A stretch of 33,624 bases of DNA, taken from positions 1 to 33,624 of the forward strand of contig LT642208.1 in NCBI GenBank assembly GCA_900128585.1. Reading direction: 5' to 3'. Below are positions 27,401-33,624 of the stretch, piece by piece (the stretch's first letter is position 1; each line of letters begins with the position of its first letter). The DNA comes from Stramenopiles sp. TOSAG23-3 (lineage: Eukaryota > Sar). Under the pieces are notes generated by a model. That model had not been told where the DNA came from, did not search any database, and saw nothing but the letters and a program-made list of their open reading frames with translations. The position numbers and the translations under genes were made by a program.

Positions 27401-27615
27401 GCCAAGTCCGATTCCTTAGTGATGGCATTAAGCAGTTCAACAAGTCTTTGCCTGAAGCAACATCAAAGCTAGATGGCATTTCAAAAAAAATGCAGTCTTT
27501 CAACAAAGACTTGCGCTCGCTGAAGAAAACGTTCAACAGGCTTTACCCGAAAATTCACAGAATTGGCCCGGTTGGAGTTAAAAAGTCTTCTCCTGCGAAA
27601 GGGCCGAGTGCGTAA
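21451..27615 (+). CDS. CHD-type SNF2 chromatin remodeller with PHD finger nested in chromodomain 2
   Basis: 2054 residues, one exon, ATG at 21451. The N-terminal ~370 residues are acidic and basic low complexity. Chromodomain 1 spans about 373-465 (RYLIKWKGYSHLHVSWE). CERIIAMD (479-486) is the first strand of chromodomain 2. It is interrupted by a C4HC3 PHD finger (C499, C502, C516, C519, H525, C528, C541, C544), and the chromodomain resumes at 563-585 (MFLVKWTGLQYNESTWE). The SNF2 ATPase follows: DEMGLGKT (658-665), DEAH (775-778), then the helicase C lobe (TRAGGVGINLTAAD near 1030 and ARCHRIGQT). The C-terminal half holds SANT/homeodomain-like helical parts, a CxxC-CxxC zinc ribbon (1866-1883) and a PDZ-like segment (about 1899-1975). 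It should slide or evict nucleosomes using ATP after reading histone H3 tail marks. The ATPase and paired chromodomains resemble CHD1; the PHD recalls CHD3/4 and PICKLE, but is placed differently. Confidence 0.95.
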   Translation: MDHSDAKALPKTHAFYQKKTRRFFPDEENPTKYIVADGVITGYYPEESPIIYKNAHVDGDLEDLENMEVEEAVEAFESQAKTPKPKPSKDDEEKGSPAEIIGEGKVSSEDEEESDGEITEWPDDLQPGQWSEDGRFYSSLDDESLYKIAKRKNLEPGRLLKSHKEYYPSHLNLHSKLQAGTLLDFKLYEDFDDAAYEATIAERKAAEARAKEERRLERERKKGKAGKKTKNAKGGKGAGQKSSTRRNKSRSAQDAGGAQANAGIRRSSRAKAAIRYTELDDDAFFEMDSSSESSSDDGGGVVPRASNRVSRTAAAVAAEKIKSSTKNSESSASGVSEYETDTEEEEEESSEESTGGEEESSEGDEDVEPLIHVDQVFAREKKSLREWDRKCANMTTTHITRGSIFAQQPRTYREGEDEENEERYLIKWKGYSHLHVSWETLSDIHSMCNANSAGKVDRFIDNVARVRTSADVQLTFPSCERIIAMDNRDKWFDTRNPPCEICGGSEDNDQNPALLCDGCEFGCCHLECLKLDKVPDGDWFCTTCVQKNELRVSGKDLPEVLKYSDKMFLVKWTGLQYNESTWESAADLDDNQMISGFLARSKFPRKFSTSKPLSAQQALKQVDQEVYKNGNTLRSYQCEGVKWLVWNYIEGRNSLLADEMGLGKTVQSVSFLKHIRDFQGAHGPFLIVAPLSTIPHWQREFLAWTDMNCVVLHGDPPSRDLIFKHEWRFQDEKNPRKYLGKKDDLKFDVIVTTYEGINTCYDKLKRVAWKALVVDEAHRLKNRRSKLMEQLVHFKFECTLLLSGTPIQNSMDELWSLLNFISPQEFNDVDEFSEKFGNMNSAKELDELHALIEKYFLRRLKGDVEKIPPREETLIEVELTVEQKRYYRAIYEQNRKYLYRGLKNTSKPSLMNISMELRKCCNHPFLIRGVEDAMMSQAEPGTKVEDLLVRASGKCVLLDKLLPKLKAEGHRVLIFSQMVRMLDIIADYLLYRSFPYEMIDGRQKGNERQTAIDRFTNDPEILVMLLSTRAGGVGINLTAADTVIIFDSDWNPQNDIQAMARCHRIGQTKQVQVYRLLSTNTYEMEMFRKASKKLGLDQAVLHKMEQEGAEGAAQAVENKDKELELRKAKFGLGASTGATEKANSEKNLNKKDVEELLKHGAYNLLQDDKSDEKSKTFCEADIEEILKTKSTRINVAQTSEEGAASSMSQAGSKFSRASFVSEGSGNVDINDPDFWKKIIGVADVAEEDSQIVSGKRKRFAGSYKEMHEFDALTSAFLDSTDDENDGDSDDAAKNAEGNASVIPRWVLTVKERLLTHGLGKLDVMCEGLVSTRSVDAAGDGGASTSSAKDNGTGAPSERSVDDVYKACVAWIAIWSLAIVESRKKRKSPRSSPVPRSDPVQPAGSNPVVGGGNTVNKSDKPVAGGASQTTQIVVDVEMVQSPPAREAESEEDLDEILTEKLENWLPEDALDTKASVVYIIGSSEDTLRAIVKAKQRTGAGSHKTIESEIRAPTNHLSQWLNNRLSRFSTSKLLPKIYKWLAKGESGQIRWRVRAELKRSNMQINSLAEKLSVTPRKLFGWLYNRKPNLRESLPWGTSLELALLQLKNTTKNDFTSVSMAKLCEEVLRSLVEKYPNSSSDGAATVNLVVPPDMLDHIIQDEISGSVATKRMNRVSNFLVLNQIASDKARTESKYLNNRKNTSTSKESCSTSSIDLWSWLPQPSGNVKLPRIGWEKVHDLALVQMVIQHGLSRGTCEILRDYFFHLDAVDPIASNAKLYWAICANLPGERSELQLGQNPKGLKSTWSDWRKRFGQLCNAFLLMRQKRETKLKTRLKNIEKGKTQARRAFEKKIMQKKRKLGDMMPKFLCVKCSASLSASHTACPVCGALPSKKPFIPDHMILINISRSVLLAGELFSVKQCWETQLTVVDTITDSRCPPGLRSGDIVVKIGKDNVFQNNWSTEDVRGKLSTFEVGTIEVARVLPVSSQVRFLSDGIKQFNKSLPEATSKLDGISKKMQSFNKDLRSLKKTFNRLYPKIHRIGPVGVKKSSPAKGPSA

Positions 27616-27751
27616 AGCCTTCTCTTGGGAACGGGTTAAGAGGTGTGCTGAAAATGACTGTGTAAGGATTTGTAATTTTGTAACGACTAGTGTGGAAAAA
27701 AATTAAAACTTTAATGCGGAAGTTGACTACGGGTCTTTTGCCATCGACGCA
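27616..27751. other. 3' flank of the CHD gene
   Basis: Short AT-rich stretch after the TAA stop, with AAAAAAATTAAAACTTTAAT around 27697-27716. It is probably 3' UTR and end-formation sequence; no specific signal is recognised. Confidence 0.4.
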
Positions 27752-28065
27752 AATCCACCTATTGATTCGGACCACGCATGGAGTACATCTGAGCATGCTA
27801 GTCAAGACTAAGTGACAAGGGTATAATGATTACCAAAATCACAACAGTAGAGATCAGTTCGCAGTACATGAAGGAATGTAAACCTCTAATGGACAAAATT
27901 TAATTACTTAAATAACAGGCGCCAATTTTCTTGTTTTTAAATGACAGCGGTATGAGGAAGCTAAATTTAATTACTTAAATAACAGCCAATTTTCTTGCTT
28001 TTAAATAACAGCCCTAAGATATTTTTTTTTTAAATAAACAGCCAATTTTCTTGTTTTAATAAACT
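27752..28065 (+). repeat. Dispersed repeat copy B with internal tandem units
   Basis: Collinear with the reverse complement of 2472-2704 (exact blocks of 25, 19 and 28 bp are given under copy A). It also contains three tandem units, each with CCAATTTTCTTG (27922-27933, 27986-27997, 28042-28053) preceded by AAATAACAG or a close variant. In the frame that reads as LRR in copy A, this copy has several stops, so it is a more decayed relic. It ends about 30 bp before the stop codon of the AC40 gene. Confidence 0.85.
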
Positions 28066-28093
28066 TAACAATTAAACGTCTAGACGGGAACAA

Positions 28094-29197
28094 TCAATCG
28101 CCCCCTCCCCTCTTGATGCTTTCCACAGTTGAAGAGCACTTTTTCTTTAGAACGGCAATGGCCCTGCGAAAAATTTCTGCTGCCGGCAATTGGCCTACGC
28201 TTTCAATGGAAAAAATGAAATGGTCGGGTATTCGCGACACCCGAACCGACGACGCCAGCTCCTCGTCCTGCATGAAATTCCTCGACATTGTACAATTTAT
28301 TGGGCTCTTGACCACCGCTTTTTTCTTGTTTCCCGACTTCTTTTCCGACTCGGGGACACTTTCTAGCTCGAATACCCCAGGCATCAGGCGCATTAACAAC
28401 TCTGCCTTTTCGTCGTACACTGGCTTGATAAGGACCACCTCCGGCATCATGCGATAGTGGGCCGTGCAGACTGGGGAAAACTTTGCGTGCGTTTTCCCTA
28501 CCCCGCGGACCGCGTGCACTTCCAAATGAATTTTCTGTCCGGGGCGAAGTTTGGCCAATACGATGTCCTCATTAACGGGGCGAGGGGCCACCTTGTTCAG
28601 CCGTTCCTCCTGGGTTCCGCACGGCTGCCACTCCAAGTCCGATGCGTACACTATGCCATGCTCTAGTGCGTTATAGTCGACATCTAACGTTTCCTCCCCC
28701 TCTGCGCTGGTCTTGTTCATGTCCATGTTCGGTTTTCTCCTGCACGTAACATCTAGCTTGTAGACCAAGGTGTTGTAGTCCGTCTTTTCGTCTTCGTTCT
28801 GAAGGTCGTAAAAATGGTTCGGGTCGACTTTCAGCGGGACGAGCCCCAGTCGGTGGGCCAAAACCTCGTCTTGTACTATGGAACTGTTGTCGTGGAAATA
28901 CACGGTCTTTATTGCCATCGTCGGCACTTCGGACAGAAGGATTCGTCGCAGTGCGTTGGCGACCGCGGCGTCGATCCCGACCAACTCAAAGACTAGCACA
29001 TCCTCGCTCTTGTACTTCGTGTTAACGTTTCGCTGCTCCAAGACGTTGCACTTAAAATTTTTCTTAAACTGCAAGGCGAAATCCTTGGAAGGATACTCTA
29101 GCTCACGTATCCGCTCGACAACTTCCGTCGGCAAAATATCGTACCTATTCTTCGACTGGTACGGCTTATGAACTTCTGGGTGCACAAAGTCCGTCAT
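28094..29197 (-). CDS. POLR1C: RNA polymerase I and III subunit AC40 (RPAC1)
   Basis: 367 residues from the ATG at 29195-29197 (the frame is open 7 codons further without ATG). It shares with human and yeast AC40 the core blocks VGIDAAVANALRRILLSEVP, SIVQDEVLAHRLGLVPL (the D-domain alpha-motif), KLRPGQKIHLEVHAVRGVGK, HAKFSPVCTAHYR and DHFIFSIESVGQLPA. These form the RpoA-like dimerisation and insert domains. It pairs with AC19 to start assembly of RNA polymerases I and III, which make rRNA, tRNA and 5S RNA. The length is close to the usual 335-350. A small insertion (about DMNKTSAEGEETLD) lies in the insert domain and a lysine-rich one near SEKKSGNKKKAV. It is convergent with the CHD gene. 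Confidence 0.97.
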   Translation of the reverse strand: MTDFVHPEVHKPYQSKNRYDILPTEVVERIRELEYPSKDFALQFKKNFKCNVLEQRNVNTKYKSEDVLVFELVGIDAAVANALRRILLSEVPTMAIKTVYFHDNSSIVQDEVLAHRLGLVPLKVDPNHFYDLQNEDEKTDYNTLVYKLDVTCRRKPNMDMNKTSAEGEETLDVDYNALEHGIVYASDLEWQPCGTQEERLNKVAPRPVNEDIVLAKLRPGQKIHLEVHAVRGVGKTHAKFSPVCTAHYRMMPEVVLIKPVYDEKAELLMRLMPGVFELESVPESEKKSGNKKKAVVKSPINCTMSRNFMQDEELASSVRVSRIPDHFIFSIESVGQLPAAEIFRRAIAVLKKKCSSTVESIKRGGGD

Positions 29198-29691
29198 TGT
29201 ATTGATGGAATGGAACAATGTCTTCTTACAATAATTTTCCCAGCTTATTTGTTGTAAATATTTGCTTATCGTTGCTTATTCTTCGCAGTGCACATCTCTT
29301 CTTAAACTTGCCTAATGATTCTTTCATTTCATTCACTGGATGAACCGGACGGACCAAGCCAAGCCACATCCGTCCCTGAAGTTAATGTGGGATAATAATA
29401 TTTTCTTTATTTAAATTATTATATATTATAGTAGAAGACGACAAACGACTTTTTTTGCTCCCTCCTCTTCCTCCAGCCTCCAGCCACAATCCACAATCCA
29501 CAATTGGCAATAAAATAGAAAGAATCGATTTAAATACTAGACACTACAAATATATGTATATATATATATAATATTATACCTATATAAATTTCTAGGATTT
29601 ATTTAACTTCACGAGTAGTCGTCTACGAGGTATAATAGTTTAAACTTTCTTTTAAATAGAATACTTTTTCCTTCTCTTCCCATCATCCCAA

Positions 29692-29705
29692 CTTTCTTTC
29701 TTTCT

Positions 29706-29736
<31 letters not shown>

Positions 29737-29737
29737 T
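29692..29737. repeat. (TTTC)n microsatellite
   Basis: About ten units of CTTT with one interruption, between AT-rich sequence in the AC40/Sm-D2 spacer. Confidence 0.9.
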
Positions 29738-29860
29738 TGCACATTTTGATGTACGTACTCTTTCTTTTGTACGTAATTCTTAAACTGTACTCGTTCGTAG
29801 TTAATATGATTATAAATAGTAAAGTCGTTTATATATTTATCCTATCTATGACTGTAGTTT

Positions 29861-29973
29861 AAAGAGGAAGGCCTCTTTTAATAAAGACCATTCAATGTAT
29901 TGAATAGTCGTCTGTGATATTCCATTACAATGGAAGTTTTATTTACATAGAAATAGTACAGTATGATGTACTG
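29861..29973. other. Cluster of four short perfect palindromes
   Basis: Four adjacent potential stem-loops: AAAGAGG/CCTCTTT (29861-29867, 29872-29878, 4-base loop); ATTCAAT/ATTGAAT (29890-29896, 29899-29905, loop GT); TTCCATT/AATGGAA (29920-29926, 29929-29935, loop AC); AGTACA/TGTACT (29955-29960, 29967-29972, 6-base loop). The sequence between them is AT-rich. It could be a structured RNA, a binding-site array or a remnant of a mobile element; no family is recognised. The 2-base loops of the middle two favour DNA dyad sites over RNA hairpins. Confidence 0.45.
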
Positions 29974-30065
29974 CTGGTAAAAAACAAAATAAAAAATAAT
30001 AATTATTAGTAGTTTTTATTTTGTGTCATCCTCTCTTCTCCTCTATAATAATAATAATAATTCAT

Positions 30066-30150
30066 CATCTTTCTTCTTTTTTCTTCGCTTTCTTCTTCTT
30101 TCTTCTTTCGCTTTCTTCTTCTTCTTTCTTCTCTTCTTCTTTTTATTTAT
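30066..30150. repeat. CTT/CTTT-rich pyrimidine tract
   Basis: An imperfect pyrimidine microsatellite made of TTCTT and TTTCTTC units with a repeated CGCTTTCTTCTTCTTTCTTC-type segment (about 30085 and 30107). It lies in the spacer upstream of Sm-D2. Confidence 0.85.
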
Positions 30151-30499
30151 TTAACAACGACATATAATAACAACAACGGACCACCAGGAGGGAGGGATGG
30201 AGGAAGAAAGAAGAAGAGTTATTATATTATAATAGTGTTTTAATATTTTTTATTATAAATAAAACTATTCTTCTTCTCTCTTCTTGTTCTATTTTTTTGA
30301 TGGTTGAATGATGAAAAGAAAAATATTCTACTATGTTTCACTACTATATTATGTTGTGTATGTTTCTCTGATATGTTTGTTGGACGCATAGAGCTTGATA
30401 CACGGAATTCTTGTTTGTTCTTTACTAGTTCGATAGCAATTTTTTATCGTTTTGATTTTGTAGCAACCGTTTGTGAAGAAACGTATATAAAAAGTTAGA

Positions 30500-30802
30500 A
30501 TGGCGTCTGTGGCTGCGAATAGCGGACCGGACGAGGAGGAAGACTACTCCGTCGGTCCATTGTCCATATTGATGAATAGTGTAAAGAACAACACTCAGGT
30601 GTTGATCAACCTGAGGAACAACCACAAGCTATTGGCTCGTGTGAAAGCTTTTGACCGTCACTGCAACATGGTTTTGGAAAATGTCAAAGAAATATGGAAC
30701 GAGGCGTCTCAGCACAAAGACCGGTACATTGGCAAAATGTTTCTCCGTGGCGACAACGTCGTGATCGTGCTGGCAAACCCTGCCGCATTGCTGGGAGAGT
30801 AA
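30500..30802 (+). CDS. SNRPD2: Small nuclear ribonucleoprotein Sm-D2
   Basis: 100 residues, ATG at 30500. The Sm1 motif ([20 protein letters not shown], then [21 protein letters not shown]) and Sm2 motif ([20 protein letters not shown]) match eukaryotic Sm-D2 closely; in Sm-D2, [15 protein letters not shown] is nearly invariant. It is one of seven Sm proteins forming the ring on U1, U2, U4 and U5 snRNAs in the spliceosome. The loop between Sm1 and Sm2 ([13 protein letters not shown]) is shorter than in human, which accounts for the length of 100 against 118. The N-terminal acidic stretch (GPDEEEDYS) is typical. An intact Sm protein implies splicing is retained, although nearly all genes in this window are intronless. 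It is convergent with LAMTOR2. Confidence 0.97.
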   Translation: MASVAANSGPDEEEDYSVGPLSILMNSVKNNTQVLINLRNNHKLLARVKAFDRHCNMVLENVKEIWNEASQHKDRYIGKMFLRGDNVVIVLANPAALLGE

Positions 30803-30980
30803 TACTTACGGTTCGTTGTCGGGAGAGAGGGGCACGCGATGCGATTTTCTAAAAGATAAACAAATACATACAGATGTTTTAAAAATTACACTCATCTATC
30901 TTGGGAAAGAACTCTCGGTGGGGTTGCCCATCGGAAAAGAAGACACTTTTCCAAAAACTTTTTTTTTCATCACTCTGACT

Positions 30981-31494
30981 TTATTCACTCTCCGTCTTCA
31001 GCGACCCATCCAATTCGTCCGCAACGACTTGAAGCTTTGCCCGTAGGTCCGACTCTTCCACATCGGCAGCCCCGCAAAGGGCCACCGTGTAACTGGAACT
31101 AACTTTCTTCATAGCGATGACCCCACCGTCAAGACTTACGAATATTTCCCGAAGGGGGCGCGTGCCTGACTTTCCTGTATTTTCATTCTTCTGCGCCGTC
31201 CCCGCAAAGTTGTCCCAAATGTTTGTCAAAAACGAAGAAGTAATCTCGGGGAGAACCTGTGAAATCGAGATTATATTTTTTTAAAATTGTTAGATCGGGC
31301 TGTGAGCAGAGGAAGAAGCATGCATGTACGCAGAGGACTGCGCGAACAAAGAATAAATAACTTACCGAAGAATCAAAGCCGTCTGCCGTACCCGCGCCAA
31401 GAACGGAGCCTCCTTCGTCGACTAACAGGGCTTGCTCTACACCATCCTGACACACTTCACCTAGAAACTTTGTCAAAACTTTCGTATTTATCAT
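30981..31494 (-). CDS. LAMTOR2: Ragulator subunit LAMTOR2 (p14, roadblock domain), two exons
   Basis: Two exons on the minus strand: 31366-31494 (43 codons from the ATG at 31492-31494) and 30981-31256 (91 codons plus TAA). The 109-bp intron (31257-31365) has a GTAAGT donor and a CACAG acceptor and joins in phase 0. The joined product is 134 residues (human LAMTOR2 is 125). It shows the roadblock/LC7 pattern: VLTKFLGEVCQDGVEQALLV then DEGGSVLGAG in exon 1, and SSFLTNIWDNF, ...IFVSLDGGVIAMKKVSSSYTVAL and LRAKLQVVADEL in exon 2, aligned with human LAMTOR2's SNIWAAYDRNG and GRVAITRVANLLLCM. With LAMTOR3 it forms part of the Ragulator scaffold that holds Rag GTPases and TORC1 at the lysosome or vacuole. 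An alternative ATG is not seen upstream; the exon frame continues open to 31557 but the start at 31494 matches the family. Confidence 0.92.
31257..31365 (-). other. Spliceosomal intron of LAMTOR2
   Basis: 109-bp intron with GTAAGT at its 5' end (minus strand, from 31365) and TTTCACAG at its 3' end. Removing it fuses the two halves of the roadblock domain in frame. It has an in-frame stop (read-through of exon 1 ends at 31183) and a T-rich region before the acceptor. It is the only clear intron in the window. Confidence 0.9.
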
Positions 31495-32114
31495 GACTAT
31501 TTCCTTTTGTGTATGTATATGTGTATGTATAGAAAGACGTTCTTGTACAGGGCACATTAAAGAAACTGTTCTTCAAACTTTCAACAACTTTTTAATTACA
31601 TTCTTCTATTTTTACATATCTATATTTATATAAAATAAAAGAATCTAATTATTATTTTAAATTATAATTAAATTGATTGAGCTCTCTTATTCTTCTTCTT
31701 CTCTCCTTTTCTTTCATTATTTTTTTATTATTTTTTTTAGAGTAATTATTTATTTGTCATTCATCTTCGTCTTGTTGTTTGTCTTTCTTCAATAACATGC
31801 TCTTTATTTCCTATATAAAAGTATTTTATAAATACATAATCATCATATATAAATAAATATATATAAGTATAATGTTTACCTATGACATACATTAATAATA
31901 ATTGTCAACTTGAAGAAGAACCAAAAAATAACCAGAAGCACAAAAACAACAAAAAAGTGTTTTTTTTTTTTGGTTTTTGATCGACTGACTACGTGCATTA
32001 TTTATATTGTTCGCATTTTTTAAGAATTAGTTCGTAATACATTTTTAATTTTCAATTACTGAGTTGTTTGCTATTGCTGTAGAAAAAACAAGATTGAGAA
32101 ACAAAAGCAGATAA
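31495..32114. other. AT-rich spacer between LAMTOR2 and HMG-CoA lyase
   Basis: About 620 bp, strongly AT-rich with TATATATA and TTTTTTTTT runs. It should contain the LAMTOR2 promoter (minus strand) and the 3' end of the lyase gene. No gene is seen. Confidence 0.6.
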
Positions 32115-33137
32115 TCAGTTTTCTCCCATGCTGCTGGTTTTCTTTTTGTTGTTGACTGCAACGGCCACTCTGCTGTTCGGGGTACGGTCGCCCAAAGCAC
32201 GGCTTATGTATGCACCGGCCTCGATGAGCGCGTCAAAATCGACCCCTGTTTCGATTCCCAGGCCGTAGAGCATGTAGACCAAATCCTCTGTGGAAACGTT
32301 CCCCGTTGCCCCCTTTGCGTATGGGCATCCTCCCAGTCCGGAGACGGCGCTGTCAAAGACGCTGATTCCGTGCTGAAGGGACACCAGCACATTCGGCAAC
32401 GCTTGCCCATACGTATCGTGAAAGTGTCCAGCTAGCTTGTCTGCAGGGACTACCTTCAACACTTCTCCTAACATTTTCGCCGTGGATCCTGGATCGCCTA
32501 TTCCAATCGTATCCCCGAGCGAAACCTCGTAGCACCCAAGCTCGTACAAAGCAGCCGAAACGTCCGCGACCGCTTTCGGGTCAATGTAGCCTTCGTAAGG
32601 GCACCCGAGCACGCACGAAGCGTAGCCGCGCACCAACACACCGTTCTCTTTCGCGGCCGCCATGATGGGTGCGAACCGTTGCAAACTCTCTTCAATTGTA
32701 CAGTTTATGTTTTTTCTGCTGAACGACTCCGACGCAGCGGCAAAAATGGCGACTTCTTTCGCCCCTGCTTCCATGGCGCTCTCGAAGCCTTTTACGTTGG
32801 GGCAGAGGACAGGGTAAGAGACCCCAGGGTACTTGTCTATTGACTTTAGGACTTCTGTGTGGTCCGACATCTGAGGCACCCACTTGGGAGAAACGAACGC
32901 GGTTGCTTCGATAGCAGTTAGACCAGCTCGCGACAACATGTTGCAAAACTCTACCTTTACAGACGTATCGATTATTTTCTTCTCGTTCTGCAAGCCGTCC
33001 CTCGGGCCTACTTCTACCAACTTAACATATTTCGGCATACTGCCCAAGGCAAACGTTCGGCGCTGCATGTTCACTGCGCCTGAAGCGCACGCACTGGAGC
33101 GCCGCAGGGTCGCCAAGCCGAACGTAGAAGCTAACAT
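32115..33137 (-). CDS. HMGCL: 3-hydroxy-3-methylglutaryl-CoA lyase, mitochondrial
   Basis: 340 residues from the ATG at 33135-33137 (the frame is open 22 codons upstream without ATG). It cleaves HMG-CoA to acetoacetate and acetyl-CoA, the last step of leucine breakdown and of ketone-body formation. Visible motifs: [12 protein letters not shown] (43-54) with the catalytic arginine and aspartate, [11 protein letters not shown] with the two metal-binding histidines, and the signature [18 protein letters not shown] containing the active-site cysteine. The first ~30 residues ([18 protein letters not shown]...NMQRR) are arginine-rich and lack acids, as in a mitochondrial presequence. Animal enzymes end in a CKL peroxisome signal; here the end is SSMGEN, so no peroxisomal signal. 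Length matches the family. Confidence 0.97.
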   Translation of the reverse strand: MLASTFGLATLRRSSACASGAVNMQRRTFALGSMPKYVKLVEVGPRDGLQNEKKIIDTSVKVEFCNMLSRAGLTAIEATAFVSPKWVPQMSDHTEVLKSIDKYPGVSYPVLCPNVKGFESAMEAGAKEVAIFAAASESFSRKNINCTIEESLQRFAPIMAAAKENGVLVRGYASCVLGCPYEGYIDPKAVADVSAALYELGCYEVSLGDTIGIGDPGSTAKMLGEVLKVVPADKLAGHFHDTYGQALPNVLVSLQHGISVFDSAVSGLGGCPYAKGATGNVSTEDLVYMLYGLGIETGVDFDALIEAGAYISRALGDRTPNSRVAVAVNNKKKTSSMGEN

Positions 33138-33624
33138 ACTCACTCCCCCTAAAGCAGCACGTTGAAGAACGTCGTAACAACACCTAAAACAAACGGCAGA
33201 CAAGGTGGAAAGAAAGAAAGAACAACAACAAAAAATTAAATCTTTCCCTTTTAGTGGAAATGTGCGGCTCTATTACTTCGTTTCCTGTGTATTTAGTAAT
33301 ATTTATCTCTGTTTTATTTTACTGAATGAATCTGTTTTTTTGTATTTATTTCATCATGAACTTATTATTTATATATTCTCTATCTTCTTTTCTCTTCTAT
33401 TTTATAATATAATTAATCTAAACAACAACACAATAAGAAAAATCAAGAATTTAAATTATTATACTACACTACCATTATTAGGATGATGATGATAAAAAAA
33501 AAAAACTGTATTTTTGTACGACGACGAAAGGAGGAGTTGTTTTTATGCTGTTTCGAAGAAAATTATTTGCCTGCTACCCCCCTACTGATGCATCTGGAAA
33601 AGTATATTTTCTCGATTTTTTCCA
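33138..33624. other. AT-rich flank at the window end
   Basis: The 5' flank of the lyase gene and the right edge of the window. It is AT-rich with ATGATGATGAT followed by an A run at about 33482-33504. A frame of 93 codons here (33205-33486) is AT-driven (many I, F, Y, N, L) and not convincing. Confidence 0.5.

Larger units (their letters stand above)
29198..30499. other. AT-rich spacer between AC40 and Sm-D2
   Basis: 1.3 kb between divergent genes. It holds microsatellites ((TTTC)n 29692-29737; CTT-rich 30066-30150), three AGACGAC/GTCGTCT heptamers (29436-29442, 29618-29624, 29907-29913) and a cluster of perfect short palindromes at 29861-29973 (listed separately). No protein or known RNA gene is recognised. 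Confidence 0.6.

Noticed and set aside
30484-30493. TATATAAAAA just upstream of the Sm-D2 ATG
   Set aside because: It lies only 7-16 bases from the start codon, too close for a normal TATA box with a leader, and such strings are common in this AT-rich DNA.
33205-33486. 93-codon plus-strand frame at the right end
   Set aside because: Translation is dominated by I, F, Y, N and L from AT-rich sequence, with no family resemblance.

Overview
This is nuclear DNA from a single-celled eukaryote. Twelve protein genes, almost all uninterrupted, have fairly GC-balanced coding sequence and sit between very AT-rich spacers full of (GAA)n, (AAAG)n, T-run and A-run tracts. Core eukaryotic proteins are present: RNA polymerase I/III subunit AC40, Sm-D2, a Ragulator LAMTOR2 subunit, a CHD remodeller and HMG-CoA lyase. 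The large centrosome/basal-body-type protein suggests a cell with centrioles. A SHAQKYF-class MYB protein, a TOM1-like seven-helix protein and a Ragulator subunit together fit a protist such as a stramenopile (labyrinthulomycete-like) or haptophyte better than an animal, fungus or land plant. That placement is inference; no rRNA or plastid gene is present to fix it.

Layout, left to right. 1-378 is a purine microsatellite. 831-2225 (+) is a diaminopimelate-decarboxylase-like PLP enzyme. It is followed on the other strand by a decayed LRR-plus-Notch-repeat (LNR) gene fragment (2275-2568). 3175-7083 (+) is a large surface receptor-like protein with a cytoplasmic SH3 domain. 8258-9124 (+) is a SHAQKYF MYB protein. 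9742-11034 (+) is a secreted purple acid phosphatase. 11320-12423 (-) is a TOM1-like seven-helix membrane protein. 13640-14779 (+) is a membrane-anchored protein resembling a degenerate nucleoside hydrolase. 14890-20073 (-) is a giant LRR/EF-hand/Sfi1-repeat/coiled-coil protein. 21451-27615 (+) is a CHD-type remodeller with a PHD finger nested in its second chromodomain. 27752-28065 is a second copy of the dispersed repeat seen at 2472-2704. 28094-29197 (-) is AC40, 30500-30802 (+) is Sm-D2, 30981-31494 (-) is LAMTOR2 with the only clear intron, and 32115-33137 (-) is mitochondrial HMG-CoA lyase.

The genes do not form one pathway. They are a mix of housekeeping genes (transcription, splicing, TOR signalling, leucine breakdown) and lineage-specific multidomain proteins. 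Genes alternate strands, and several convergent pairs have 3' ends only 110-290 bp apart. The items most worth following up are the LRR/EF-hand/Sfi1 scaffold, the PHD-in-chromodomain arrangement, the nucleoside-hydrolase-like pseudoenzyme, the LRR-LNR relic with its dispersed partner copy, a cluster of short perfect palindromes near 29.9 kb, and a recurrent AGACGAC/GTCGTCT heptamer in the spacers.
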